DNA of 64,000 nucleotides from positions 1,942,204 through 2,006,203 of the forward strand of contig JAQFVV010006352.1 in the NCBI GenBank assembly GCA_028023455.1, written 5' to 3'. The translations under genes were made by a program, and so were the position numbers. The notes beneath the pieces were generated by a model. It saw only the letters and a list, made by a program, of their open reading frames with translations, made no database searches and was not told where the DNA came from. Positions 39,440 to 51,801 of this stretch are shown here, piece by piece. Positions within the stretch are counted from its first letter, which is position 1. Each line of letters begins with the position of its first letter. This DNA comes from Epiperipatus broadwayi. Its lineage: Eukaryota > Onychophora > Udeonychophora > Euonychophora > Peripatidae.

Positions 39440-39547
39440 AAGAGTATGAATCCTGTAACCCAATTTATCCAGAAATAGCTCCTATCAAAAAACATTGTAG
39501 TCCTGGTCTGGTATGTGACAAACAACATAAAATTTGTAGACAGCTGA
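39440..39547 (+). CDS. Coding exon 2: last 4 cysteines of the IGFBP-type domain
   Basis: Bounded by a polypyrimidine-rich acceptor (tttttcag) and a donor (A|GTAAGA). Length is 108 nt, phase 1 on both sides, so it is a symmetric module that joins exon 1 without a frame change. It translates to 36 residues containing SC, HCSPGLVC and KIC, giving four cysteines with the usual spacing of the second IGFBP subdomain (C...C..GL.C......C). Together with exon 1 this makes 12 cysteines, the canonical number for an IGFBP N-terminal domain. It is too short to be noticed as an isolated frame; support comes from splice sites, phase and cysteine pattern. Confidence 0.8.
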
Positions 39548-39819
39548 GTAAGATATTGTCTTTATTTTTAATTTCTTAATTATTTAATTGATAATGTGTA
39601 CAAAAATCTATAGATCTATAATATAATATAAATTAAATTTATTAAACTTTTAATTGCTTAATTAAATTATTTAAAAGTTTTGTTATCTTCACATCATTTA
39701 TATTGGAGTTAAACAGCAATTTAAAAAAAGTATTACTTCTATATCTAACAGATGTTGATTTTATGAAGACATTTTTAAAATGTGTAAATTAAAATTAAAA
39801 TTATATATATATATATATA

Positions 39820-40898
39820 CACCTGGGTCTCATTTTATGTGATAGATAGGTTCCTCAAAAAACATGTACAAAAGAAATTGCACAAAAATAGATGTAACTT
39901 ACCTTGAAAAAGGGGGATACGGACTGTGATTTTTCAAAAATCACATAAAAGCAAAGCACCAATGTAAAATTACTTTAAAATTCGTGCAAAAAAAAAATAA
40001 GGAAATAAAATATGACTAATAAAAAATTTCAAATTTGAAAAAAAATGATACAAGACAAACTTTTTTTAACTATAATATTTAATTTTATTCAAAACAATAT
40101 ATTTTTATGCATAATTTACAGTAATTTACATTTTTTAATACATGTTTTAATTATTATCACTATTTGCCGATAAACTGGTTCGTTTGCAAACTGGTAAAAA
40201 ATCAGATTCTTCACAAGAGGAAATACAACTAGTGCCAACTTCACTCTCATGTTGTGTTAATGGTTTTCTGGTGACAACGTAATTAGTAATTAATCTAACA
40301 ACTAAAAATTAAATTCTTATTTTTGTCTTTAATTTTTTAATTTTCAATTCCATTTAAAAATCAAATTTCGTTTCACATCACATTAATTTCAGGTTGCCTT
40401 AAATAATTTTTAAATTGTTAATTACAATTAAAAATCAGATTTTAATTTTCAATTGTCAAATTTAATTGTGCCCACTGCTATTACTCACCTTTTAAAAATA
40501 AACTTGTGGACACTAAATGATTAATAATTGATTACATTTTGTTTTAAAAAGCAAAAACAGAATGTGATTTAAAATGCAAAATTAACATGCACAATGTTTG
40601 AACAAATTTACATTATAATCTTGTAAAATTTAATGTGGGTATACATAAAATATGGAAATCATGATTTTAATTTCATTATTGCATAAAATCTTACTATTAT
40701 AAAGCACTGAAAATATTGAAATTACTAAGATGAAAGTCAAATTCCAATAATGTGCTATTACTTTCAATATGACATAAGTGTGTAAAATTTATTATTTAAA
40801 GTAATAGCACGTTATCGAAGTTCGACTTCCGAAGAAACATGAATCGCGTAACTTCAAAATCGCGTTAAATAAATCCGCATAAAACGAGACCCAGATTG
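39820..40898. mobile_element. Pogo/Tigger-like DNA element, copy 1
   Basis: Terminal inverted repeats cacctgggtctcattttatg and, inverted, aatctgggtctcgttttatg, followed on one side by the inverse of cgcgtaacttcaaaatcgcg. The ...TCTCGTTTTATGCG... style resembles Tigger/pogo ends. TA lies just outside both ends. Inside, the minus strand keeps a short protein tail. Confidence 0.65.
40147..40280 (-). pseudogene. Protein tail inside the Tigger-like element
   Basis: Minus-strand reading includes RKPLTQHESEVGTSC and EESDFLPVCKRTSLSANSDN before a stop, acidic and serine-rich. The second element copy at 48.9-49.1 kb on the + strand retains matching pieces (RKPLTQHKTKSGASC and SDFLPVYKRT). Conservation between two decayed copies supports a former transposase C-terminus. 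Confidence 0.45.
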
Positions 40899-41261
40899 TA
40901 GCTGAATAAATATAATGGTGATGGAAATGAAAACTTTAATATAATATGAATGAAAATATAGCCAAATTGTCAGTCACCATTAGTAACTGAATAAAAATAA
41001 GGGTATGCTCTTCTTTTAATGCCCCACAGATTTGGGAGCCGTTTGTAACTGAATGAAATATGGATCATACTGTATTCTTAGTCATAGTCTAATTATTGAT
41101 CACCATTTGCAACAGTATAAAAATGTGAACTAAGGAAGAGCAATCCTAATTTAACAATGCTTATGAATTATAGCATCATTTGTATCAAAATGAAAACAAT
41201 AAACTAAAGTGAATATCAAAAGAACAATCTAATACTTAATGTAATAAAACAATGATAATAA

Positions 41262-42330
41262 CTGAAACACACAGGCTTATTATATACCTGTGTCTATATA
41301 TGTTATATATAGGGTATATGAGCACAGACTTTCATACGACCACCACTATCCACACTATCTCCTAGCACTGATACACTTGAACACATATATGTTGAAAAGA
41401 TAAATAATCACCAATATACGTATTTCATGCTAAACCAGCAATCATCAATTGGTCCAGATTACCATCTCTACACATATATGCTATAAGTGCTCAGATATAT
41501 ATTAAGATAGCCAAACCTCATACTTTAATGGACAGGCTTCAATCTACTCCACATTCCAACTCTTCAACCATCCATCCAATTGAAAATCTGATGATGGAAT
41601 GCTCAAAGGTCACCCTAAGGCCAAGATTCTTGTCACATCCATGTTGACCTAAGGTCAATCTGACCCTTCATGTACAGGACATAATCCATTTAATACATAT
41701 ACAAGGGATGGTCAGACATCTCTACTATGTAATAACTGAAACACACAGGCTTATTATTTATCTTTTCAAAATATATGTGTTCAAGTGTATCAGTGTTATG
41801 AGATAGTGTGAAGAGTGGTGGTCATGTAAAAGTCTGTGCTCATATACCCTATATATTACATATATAGACACAGGTATATAATAAGCCTGTGTGTTTCACT
41901 TATTACATAGTAGAGATGTCTGCCCATTCTTTGTATATGTATTAAATGGATTATGTCCTGTACATGAGGGGTCAGATTGACCTTAGGTCAACATGGGTGT
42001 GACAAGAATCTCAGCCTCAGGGTGGCTTTTGAGCATTCCATCATCAGATTTTCAATTGGATGGATGGTTGAAGAGTTGGAGTGTGGAATAGATTGAAGCC
42101 TGTCCATTAAAGTATGAGGTTTGGCTATTTAATATATATCTGAGCACTTATGGCATATATGTGTAGAGATGGTAATCTGGACCAAATGATGATTGCTGGT
42201 TTAGCATGAAATACGTATATTGGTGATTATTTATCTTTTCAACATTTATGTGTTCAAGTGTATCAGTGTTATGAGATAGTGTGGAGAGTGGTGGGTCATG
42301 TGAAAGTCTGTGCTCATATACCCTATATAT
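41262..42330. mobile_element. Composite foldback element flanked by a 17-bp direct repeat (copy D)
   Basis: Arms of several hundred bp are inverted copies of each other: tatatgagcacagactttca, atcaccaatatacgtatttc, gccaaacctcatactttaat, ccatccaattgaaaatctga and gacataatccatttaatac all recur reversed on the right. The middle (about 41735-41905) holds another piece with ends aaacacacaggcttatta, itself an inverted repeat carrying a second copy of the arm tip. An exact 17-bp repeat, taaaacaatgataataa, borders the element at 41245-41261 and 42331-42347. Confidence 0.85.
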
Positions 42331-43828
42331 TAAAACAATGATAATAATTTTTGTTATAAACTCATAAATTCAAATAGCATTTAGAACTAATAGATAACAA
42401 ACAAAATCATTATTTCCAACTATCCTAAAATATGAGCATTTTTTACATTAGATTAAAGATAAAGCAATAAAACAAACATTATTATCTTATAAACGATGAT
42501 CTATGCCTATTATATTATGCATTTAGAATATAATAAAATTAATGATAAATATTAAGTAGATTAATTTTAATATTTCTTCAAATTCAAAACTCTGTTTATA
42601 ATAATACAAATTTATATTAAAAGTAAACTTTATTTATATTTAAATGAAATAATTCATAGATGGATGAGATAATGATTTTAATATGCCCTACAAATCTAAA
42701 TATCAGTAATATCTAAATAAATAGATAACTCAATATAACTAAATAAAATAAAAAGTACTGCTAACTCAGTCATGCTATTCCACTAATATCAATATACTAT
42801 TATTAATTAAGTCAATTATTATAAGATTGAATACATAATGATAATACAAAATCAATTAACCTTACCAATCTTTTCACTTTTACCAACTTAAAATACTATA
42901 AGATGAAGTCCTCTTATTAGATAACATTAACATTTATAATATTCAGTCACATGAATATATAAAATAAACAATAGATTCTTTATAATGCTTATTCAGTCAC
43001 AATTGACAAATCATATTCAATTACTCTACAGTTTAATAAAGCTATGTTGCTAAAACATTAGACTATAATTGTTAAAACATATGAAAGATTATTAGTGTTT
43101 ATTACAATCAAATATTAATATTTAATATTTAAACTGAATTTACAATCCACCTCAATGAACTTTAAATATAATTTAAGCAAATCACTCTATTTTTTAACAG
43201 AATAAAATATATTACTATTATCATCACTACATATGAATAAGATTGCAATCTTTATGACTGAATATTAACTTAATATAATATACACTTTAAAAACAATAGT
43301 TTAAAACAAAGAAATATGCAAATATGTTATTGAATTTATATTTACTCATGTAGAGTAATTATAATATTTGTACCTTTGTCAATCAATGGACCAATTCATG
43401 TATAACTTCTATCTTAATATAACTGTTACTTGTTACTAAGAAAATAATTACAATGAGCTTCTAATTACATATTAAGTATTTAAGAATGTCAAATAAATTA
43501 ATTTATTGCTCTATAAAAATATATGTCTGGTCAGATAATAAACATTAAATTAAATACAAAGAAAATTATATATAATTATTCTCTCTTACCCATCCCATGG
43601 TTAGATTTTCAAACTATTTTGTAACTGTTTCTAATGAATTATGTACTATAGTCCATTTGAATTATATCTTACCCATGTATCATTAAGCAATAAATTTGTA
43701 TTGTAAAATTAAATGATAACCAAATAAGTTTGCTTGTTTTAAATTAATTCAAAATTGATTAACAAATGGATATTAATGAAAATCATATATATATAAATAA
43801 AATGTCCATTAATTAAAACAAAATTGTA

Positions 43829-44570
43829 ATTACAATAAAAATAATAATATTAATGGTAACAAACTATTATAAACAACCTTAAATTTGCAGAAGTAATTTT
43901 GGTTAATTTCTTGAACCTGCCTCAACTGCCATTTAAATTCAAAAAGAAAACAAAGTGGAAGCAAACGTTATCAATTCAAATTCCAAGAATCTCGTATTTT
44001 AATGTTAGCAGATTGCCTATTTATTAAATGCATTTTATTCCTTTTTATAAAAATTGCCTCCTTAATTTTTCTTTTATTATGATTTCTCTCTTCATGAAGA
44101 ATTTTCACATTTTCAAAATCAAATTTAAATTTATATTTACATGTTTTTTCATGATCAAAGAAAACTGAAGGATAAATCAAATCACTATTATTTTTACTTT
44201 TTGCACATTTATATAAAAATAATGGTGATTTAATTTCTCCTTCAGTTTTCTTTGATCATGAAAAAACATGTAAATATAAATTTAAATTTGATTTTGAAAA
44301 TGTGAAAATTAAAACCATAATAGAAGAAAAATTAAGGAGGCAATTTTTATAAATAGGAATAAAATGCATTTAATAAATAGGCAATCTGCTAACACTAAAA
44401 TATGAGATTCCTGGAATTTGAATTGACGACGTTTGCTTCCACTTTGTTTTCTTTGTGAATTTTAATGGCAGTTGAGGCAGGTTCAAGAAATTAACCGAAA
44501 GTACTTCTGCAAATTTAAGGATTGTTTATAATAGTTTGTTACTGTTATTATTATTATTTTTATTATAATT
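43829..44570. mobile_element. Inverted pair of Penelope-like 3' ends (742 bp palindrome)
   Basis: Two arms of about 350 bp are near reverse complements (left tgcagaagtaattttggtta, right inverse tgcagaagtactttcggtta; both contain cagttttctttgatcatga inverse pairs). Each arm encodes the same peptide toward its outer edge: VFFDHEKTCKYKFKFDFENV, then in the better arm KRKIKEAIFIKRN and a short tail. That resembles the C-terminal end of Penelope-like elements carrying a GIY-YIG-type endonuclease. Confidence 0.6.
43971..44180 (-). pseudogene. Penelope-like GIY-YIG C-terminal remnant
   Basis: 69 codons. The order DHE...FDFENVKIL, HEERNHNKRKIKEAIFI, then MHLINRQSANIK is the pattern seen after the GIY-YIG core in Penelope-like polyproteins (N-V-K-I-L, E-x(n)-K-R-x-I-x-E, x-x-N-R). 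The opposite arm at about 44240-44360 repeats the first half on the + strand but is frame-shifted after FENVKI. Assignment rests on motif style, not on a search. Confidence 0.5.
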
Positions 44571-47500
44571 TTATATATATATATATAAATGGCAGGTTTG
44601 GTTTTATATAAATATGGCAAATAAACATTTAAAATATATACATAATATCTGATCAAGCTTTATACAATAGGTATTCAATTGACATTTATTATTGTAAATT
44701 AAATAGGTGATTGTACATCAAATAGCACACAAATGTGTTGTAATACATATATACATTTTAAAATATAAGATAGTTAATGACATTCTTAATCTTAAAATAA
44801 AAAAAATAGTTAATGAAGATAAAAATATATTAAAGATGTATCTACCTATTTGTTCACATTATTGTAAGAGAATAAAATAAAAATAAATACTTGAGATTAA
44901 TTTATAATTGAAGAATAAAGAGGTAAATATTTTATAAATTAAAATAATAATTATTAAATTATACAATATAAATTTGAATTTACAAAAACATCACTCTCTT
45001 ATATTTTAAACATGGAAATTAAATCTGTACTTAATTTAAATTATACTATCATTTATATCCTATATAATTATATGTACAAATAATAACAATATATTAGTAA
45101 ATGACTTGATCAATTGTCTTCAGATATGACAATTCCAAAATAGTACCATAGTTCTAATATCCATTTCTTAAACCATAATCCAATGATGTTTTTTTATTCC
45201 AGAAAAAGTAAAAATGACATAAAAATTATTAGATTTGAAGCACATTTTATTAATTCCAAAGTTTTCCAAATATTCAAATTATTTTTTTATTTAGCAGATA
45301 TTTGATCTATGACATTATCAGTGTACAAACACCAGTTTATACCCATGCTGATAGAATGTCAATATTATTTCCTTTAATACATATTTGATATATAATACAT
45401 TACAAGTGAACAGATGCTAGTTTCATCCATGATAATGTTGTGGAAATGAACCATTTTTTATCCTATGTGGAAACAGTTCATTGATCTCATGAAATTATGC
45501 CAGCAAGTGAACATAATCTTTGTGTACATTTATGTTGTTAGGACTTAGAGTTCATCATTGAAAAGTAGTTAATATTCTTTTTTAAAAGCAAAGAAATAAT
45601 CTGATGGTTTTTAAATGCTATGAATTAATTTTCATTCTATCAATAAATTGTTCATTCTTACAAATTCCTGCTTAAACTGCCCAGTTATTGGATGAATACT
45701 ATTGCTTTCTTTCCATCATTCTATCACTTTCATAATCATACGCTTTTGAAAACAAATAAAATAATTACTAAAGGAACTTAGGTCCACTTCCATTGAAGCC
45801 AAGATATGAGAGAGGGAGTTTAATCTGTATAGTACTATCTATAAACATTTTAATTGGCAACAGAGCCACTATAGCAATGTTCCACATCAAATCTTTGGTC
45901 AATTATAGCCAGTATCCCATAACTAAATATTTTATTATATAATAATAATGACAAAAAATTAATTTATAATTACTGCATATAACATACAAATTTACATTTT
46001 AAAATACAAATAGTATTCTTTGACTCCAACATGAACTAAGCAATTAAGACTACATTCTTCATACTATAATGGAAATATACTTTTTATACATATTTTTTCT
46101 CAAAATATTATACTAATAAATACTTGAGTCATTAAATATTTAGGCATATCATTTGTAACCTATTATTGTGAATGCAGTAAAGAAAATATGCATAATAAAA
46201 AATAATTTTATCAAGTGTATAAACTTTATTATTTACACATTCATTTTTAAATTGCATAAAGTCAATCCACACATTATAATACTACAATTAATAATAAACA
46301 TTTCTTTCTTCATTATTATTGTCATCATAGCAGCATACTCTGATGCTCCCTGTGTTAATATATTCACAACTAAAATCAAACCAAATTTTTTTTAATAATA
46401 CCATGTATTGAAATTTATTTCAAATTTTAGTATGTACAATATATTTCTACTGACATTTTTTTAAAAACTAATAATAAGAACTTTACTATTGTTTTTAATG
46501 CACACAATGAACCATTTTCATTCAAATATCATGAATTCTGAACACTTCATCATTTTTCCCATTAAAACAAGACAGAACTTATTTACTCTTTTATTCCCAT
46601 CTTCTTTACATATTTTTATTACTCTATTGTGTATCTCTAATAAATAAGATACCAAAAATATCTTTACTAACAATGAATTTGGTCATCTAATAATTCATTA
46701 ACAATTTACCATAATGTACAATTATACATCTGTATTTTCTTTTATCATTTATAAAACTTGTCAATTACAATTAGTAAAGCTTTACTATAGATTTGAAAAT
46801 AACCCTTTATATCTTTATTTTTTCAATAACCATTTGTCAATAATATAACCTGAAATGTATTATAACCAACCAATATGCCATAATTTACTCAAAGTTTCTT
46901 ATATCAAACCCAATTAACTCATGGTTCTTACCATGCAATCACCAAAACATAAATAACGTTTCTTTCATACAATGCATTGCCAACTTGTTTTCGAATATAG
47001 TTTTGCTTTTAAGATTATCCCAAATATTCAACTTTGAAGATAAACTTATGATCCAGAGGTTTTATTCATAAAGCAAATTATTTAACACTCTTATTAAAAT
47101 TATTTAAAACCAAGTATTACTGCCTAACACCTAATAGTTATAAATCTTCATCACTTACCAAAAAATATTTAAACCAATACGAAATATTAGTGTGTGGATA
47201 AGAACTTTTTGTAGGCTAAGATTTAATTTAAAATATTTAAGTCAGACTTTTATATAACTTTGACAAAGACGCACTGCATTAAAAGCCTAGTTTAGCAATT
47301 TTAAATATTAACCTGTAATAACTAATATTTTAAAAGGCAGTAAATGCATAAAAAACAAACAAATACTTTAAATTTTATTGTCTATAATTTACATGTAGTG
47401 GATTTAATTTTTTCAATATATATATTAGTACAATTTATTTTTATTATTAAAAATATTATGAAATAGTGAAAACATATTTAAAATGTAAAAATAAGCCTCC

Positions 47501-48433
47501 AAGTTAAAATATGTCTTTCTTTTTAAAACAATGAGAAAAGTTCCCATTGAATCATATTAAGATATAAACAAATTACAATTTTTCTGCACTGTTGAATAAC
47601 CCTGCCATCTATAGGTAAAAACAAAAAAATAAATTTGTTTATATTTTTTAATAAAATAAACTTAATCAGCTGAATCCAATATGAATGAAAGATAATTACT
47701 ATTTTAACATTTCTATAACAGATAAAGATAGAAAAGGCAGTATTACTTCAATTAATATCTTAAACATCAACAATAAAAATAATAATAATGTAATAATAGT
47801 TGTCAGTTGTCTATACACTTTCACGAAATAAAAGTATATATGTAAAGTAACATACCAATTCAAAATTAAACTTAAAAATCACTCCAATAGTTTTTGACAA
47901 GGGACACTTGTCACGTGTGAACAATGACACAAGCAATATTATATATATATATAAACAAAATTAACAAAAGTCAATTTATAAGTAATTAAGAAAAGTAAAT
48001 CTCTCTCTCAGATTATAAATAAATAGTACTGCAAATGCTAACAAAGAATTAAAAACAGATTGGATTCGCTTATTCTTTGAGTTTTTAATCTTTCTAAGCT
48101 TACTTTTACTAGTATTAGTGAAAATTCAGAGTGAATTTAGAATATTTTAAAATTTGATAATAATTATTAAACTAATAATCAATCATAAAAAATAGAGATA
48201 AAATCTCATTTTTAATAATGATGTTTAATATTCAAATATAAATTAGTAATTGTAAACTTGAAATTAGCATCACACACATATATTATTTTGAGTTATAGTT
48301 TGTATTTGAAAAGGCTGTCAGAAATTCATTGGTAGTGAATTTTTAACTTTATGCCGACCAATATTTTAATTTAGAATTGGTGTATTTGCTTTGCTATATT
48401 AATTAGTCTAGGTTTTAGAATTTGATATATATA

Positions 48434-49421
48434 CACTTGGATCTCGTTTCATGCGGATTATTTTAATGCAATTTTGAAGTTATGCATTTATGTTTCTTCT
48501 TAATATCTTTCATATTTCACTATATTTATTAGATATCAAGAAATTTAAATTATTAATAACTTATTTTGATGTGAAATCCTTTTTTTTTTCAAAAATATAT
48601 CGTTTATATTAGCAGCTAATGTGAATGTGGCCTCAAGCTGTATTTAGAATTTTAGCTTCTATGTAAATAACCTATTTATAATAATGAGTAAATAATAATA
48701 ATAGATTTATACTTACATATAAAAATATTGCAATAATATTAAAAAAATTTAAACTTTTTAAGCATATTTTATTATATATAATAGAAATAAATAATCTTTT
48801 AGATTTTTAAATAAAAAATGAAGATTTTATAAACTGAAAATAATCTTTCTAATGATAATGTATATTTTTTTTGTTTTGATTGCGATCTCATTTTTTTAAT
48901 ATAGAAACAGAAAACCATTAACACAGCACAAGACTAAAAGTGGTGCTAGTTGTACATCACATCACAAATAAAAACAAAGTGGCTAACATATTTTTTTGGG
49001 CATAAATAAATTGCTGAGAGATTCTTGACTTCATTTAAGGAGAAGCCACAATACATCACATCACATCACATCAAATCTGATTTCTTACCAGTTTACAAAC
49101 GAACACTAGCAGTAATGATTAAAATATGCATAAAAAATGTAAAATTAAATACTCTAGTTAATAAAAAAAGTAAAAAATGTTTGTCTTGTATTATTTTTTT
49201 TTAAATATTTGAAATTTTTTATTAGTCATACTTTATTTGCTTATTTTTTTTAATGTGATTTTTAAATTAATTTTTTCTTGTTGCTTTACTTTTATGCAAA
49301 TTCTGAAAAATACAGAACCTATCCCCCATTTTTTAAGGTAAGTTAAGTTTATTTTTGGACGATTTTTTTTAATGCGGGTTTTCTGTGGCACCTATCTATC
49401 ACATAAAACGAGACCCAGGTG
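48434..49421. mobile_element. Pogo/Tigger-like DNA element, copy 2 (inverted relative to copy 1)
   Basis: Begins cacttggatctcgtttcatg and ends cataaaacgagacccaggtg, i.e. the same TIRs as copy 1. The internal protein tail now reads on the + strand around 48900-49110. A stretch of direct catca repeats (about 49052-49072) sits inside it. Confidence 0.65.
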
Positions 49422-50306
49422 TGTGTATATATATATAAACAAATGAATAAAGGTACATCTTTAAATTGTAAATAATAAATATACATATACATATGGCATT
49501 CAATACAAATGTTTAAATAGAATATGTAGCTATAATAAATGATATTGAACTAAGTAAGACAGTAGAACCATTTTCTTATTACCATGTTGTTAAATCCTAA
49601 GTGGAGTCGCTTATATACATACATATATATATATATATATTGTTTTAATGTTTGTTACAAAGTTCAAAATTAGAAACAATTTCCTTACTTTGTTAAATAA
49701 TTGGATTGATTAATATTCATACCTCTTAGTGGTTATTCAAGATAATCTTTATAAAAGAAATAAAACTATAGTACCACTTTCTTATTAACATATTATCAAA
49801 TGCTAAGTGGCAGTGTGTATCATTTACTATATCAGTATTTACTACTTAAGCAATTGTAGTGAAGTATTAAATGTATAAATTCACATTATAATATATATAT
49901 ATATATATATAGTGAATTATTTTGAAATCATTATCAACTTAACTTATGCAAGTAAAAGGCATATATCACAATAAGAATTGACCCTAATTTTATTCTATGA
50001 TATCTTTGTTCCTATGATATCCTTGTGTGACTTGAACTGAAGGTAGATTTAAAGTTATATGATTTTAATGATCAAAAAATATTGAAGCAGTATTGGACTA
50101 ATATTTGTAGCATTTTTTTACATAGTTATATAATAATTGCACATCATGATAATTGAAAGTTATTTTCAAATATGCCTACACTGAGAAAGGTTTATCTAAA
50201 AATTGTTATACTGGGAAAAATATTCTATTGTAAAATCTGAAATTGCTTAGTTAAACACAATTCATAAGCACAGTAATTGCTTAGTTTTTCTCTCCTCCAA
50301 CAACCA

Positions 50307-50389
50307 TATATATATATATACACATACATACATACATACATACATACATACATACATACATACATACATACATACATACATACATACAT
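50307..50389. repeat. (TA)n(CATA)n microsatellite
   Basis: An AT tract followed by about 17 CATA units; produces a spurious MYVC repeat in minus-strand translation. Confidence 0.9.
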
Positions 50390-50979
50390 GAAGCATATAA
50401 ATTGCCACAATAATAAAATATTATAGCAGTGTTCCCTGTGAGTCAAAGATATAAGTGCAGAGTTTGTTTTTCTTAGATGGAGGCTGCTGGAATAATTTAC
50501 TAGTGTGATGATTTGAATACTTTGTATGTGAATTTCAGCTAGCATTTGCAAGTGATTTTATATATATGCATATGAAAATATAAATGTGAATGTTAAAAAG
50601 ATATATAGAAAAATAAATGTTTCAAAAAATGAAAGAAATCTTTTGATATTGGAAGAATTGTTGTTTAGATAATAATAACAAAAGATGATACTATTACTGA
50701 AATGTGTGAAAGAATTTTGCAAAGAATTGTATTGCAATTAAAATTTGATATGTTTTGAAACTTTAAATATTTTAAATACAGAGATCGAACATGCAGTTAT
50801 ATTTATAAGGAATGGATAAACTCCAGAAAATAATTCAGTGTTCACTGATATTTTAAAAAGTGACACATGTAGAAATAAAAAAGTACTTAGTAAAGCTTTA
50901 TACCAAGTAAGTAATAAATATATATACATATGATTGGGTGCAAACAGTAGTAATATTAAATATTTAAATAAAGAGAAAA

Positions 50980-51790
50980 AGAAGGTATTAGAAATTACAG
51001 ACCTGTTTTTAACAAATATTTATTAAAGTATTACAACTAGCATTCAGAAACTTTAGACTCAACACAATCAAAATAACAAGCTGGATGTCAAAATGATTAT
51101 GCCATGCTAAACTAGATTGAAGAATGTAAGAAGTGATACAAAGAAAAATAAGTACAGAAAGTCATTGTACTTTAAATTTATAAAATGTGAAAAGATATTT
51201 GATTTTATATATATTTCTATATGATTAATATTTTGGAAAAAATTTACTAAAATGTAAACACAAGGAATTTACTAAATGGTGATACTAAGAAAAATAATAT
51301 CACTCAAAGACTTCAGAAAAGTGATTCTATCTCTACAAGAATGTTTTCCAGAAGTGTTATGATAATTATTTGAGAAATAAGATACTTAAATCATTTTTAT
51401 TTTGAAAAGACATAGTTATGTTCAGACAATTCTTCAGAGCTTCAATATATACTAGAAGTAAAAATAGAACTAATAAGAAATGCTACAAAAGAAACAAACA
51501 ACAACAAAGGTTTAATGTATTCCTTCCTAAGTAAATAACATAAAAAATAATCTAACAATTTTTAAGGAGTTAATGTCTCTAAGTACCTTTTTAAAATAAG
51601 TATAATATATGGAAGCTGTAATTCATAAAATAATTAATCATAGAATTAAACTTAGGTGGAATACACATGCAGTTGCAAACATTTTTAATGACTTTTTGTA
51701 CATTTACATGGTTTAAAAATGGGGATACTTAATAGTGAAAAAATATAGGTAATTCAGTGAAGGGAGTAACAAAAAAGCATTGGAAAATAA
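50980..51790 (+). pseudogene. Heavily decayed RTE-type LINE fragment, copy 2
   Basis: Peptide pieces in changing frames follow the RTE RT order: QAGCQNDYAML (the EQAGF..GYST region) near 51080, a stop-ridden YEKAFD-equivalent near 51190, SDSIST near 51320, then DNSSELQYILE near 51428 and INHRIKLRWNTHA near 51634. The last two match the 34.9 kb copy (NASELQEMLQE, INHRIKLGWSAFG). Many stops and shifts make it much older than copy 1. Confidence 0.65.
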
Positions 51791-51801
51791 TATATATATA
51801 T

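Larger units (their letters stand above)
42350..47900. other. AT-rich block with marked C-over-G skew on the + strand
   Basis: Apart from the Penelope-like palindrome, no gene. By eye C exceeds G over much of the block; for example 42841-42900 contains 13 C and no G. This is opposite in sign to the 12-16 kb block. Confidence 0.4.

Noticed and set aside
45300-45950. Minus-strand peptide-like runs (e.g. HPITGQFKQEF)
   Set aside because: Too short and interrupted to call a gene or assign a family.
50225-50551. Minus-strand frame with repeated MYVC
   Set aside because: Translation of the CATA repeat; the Cys periodicity is not a domain.
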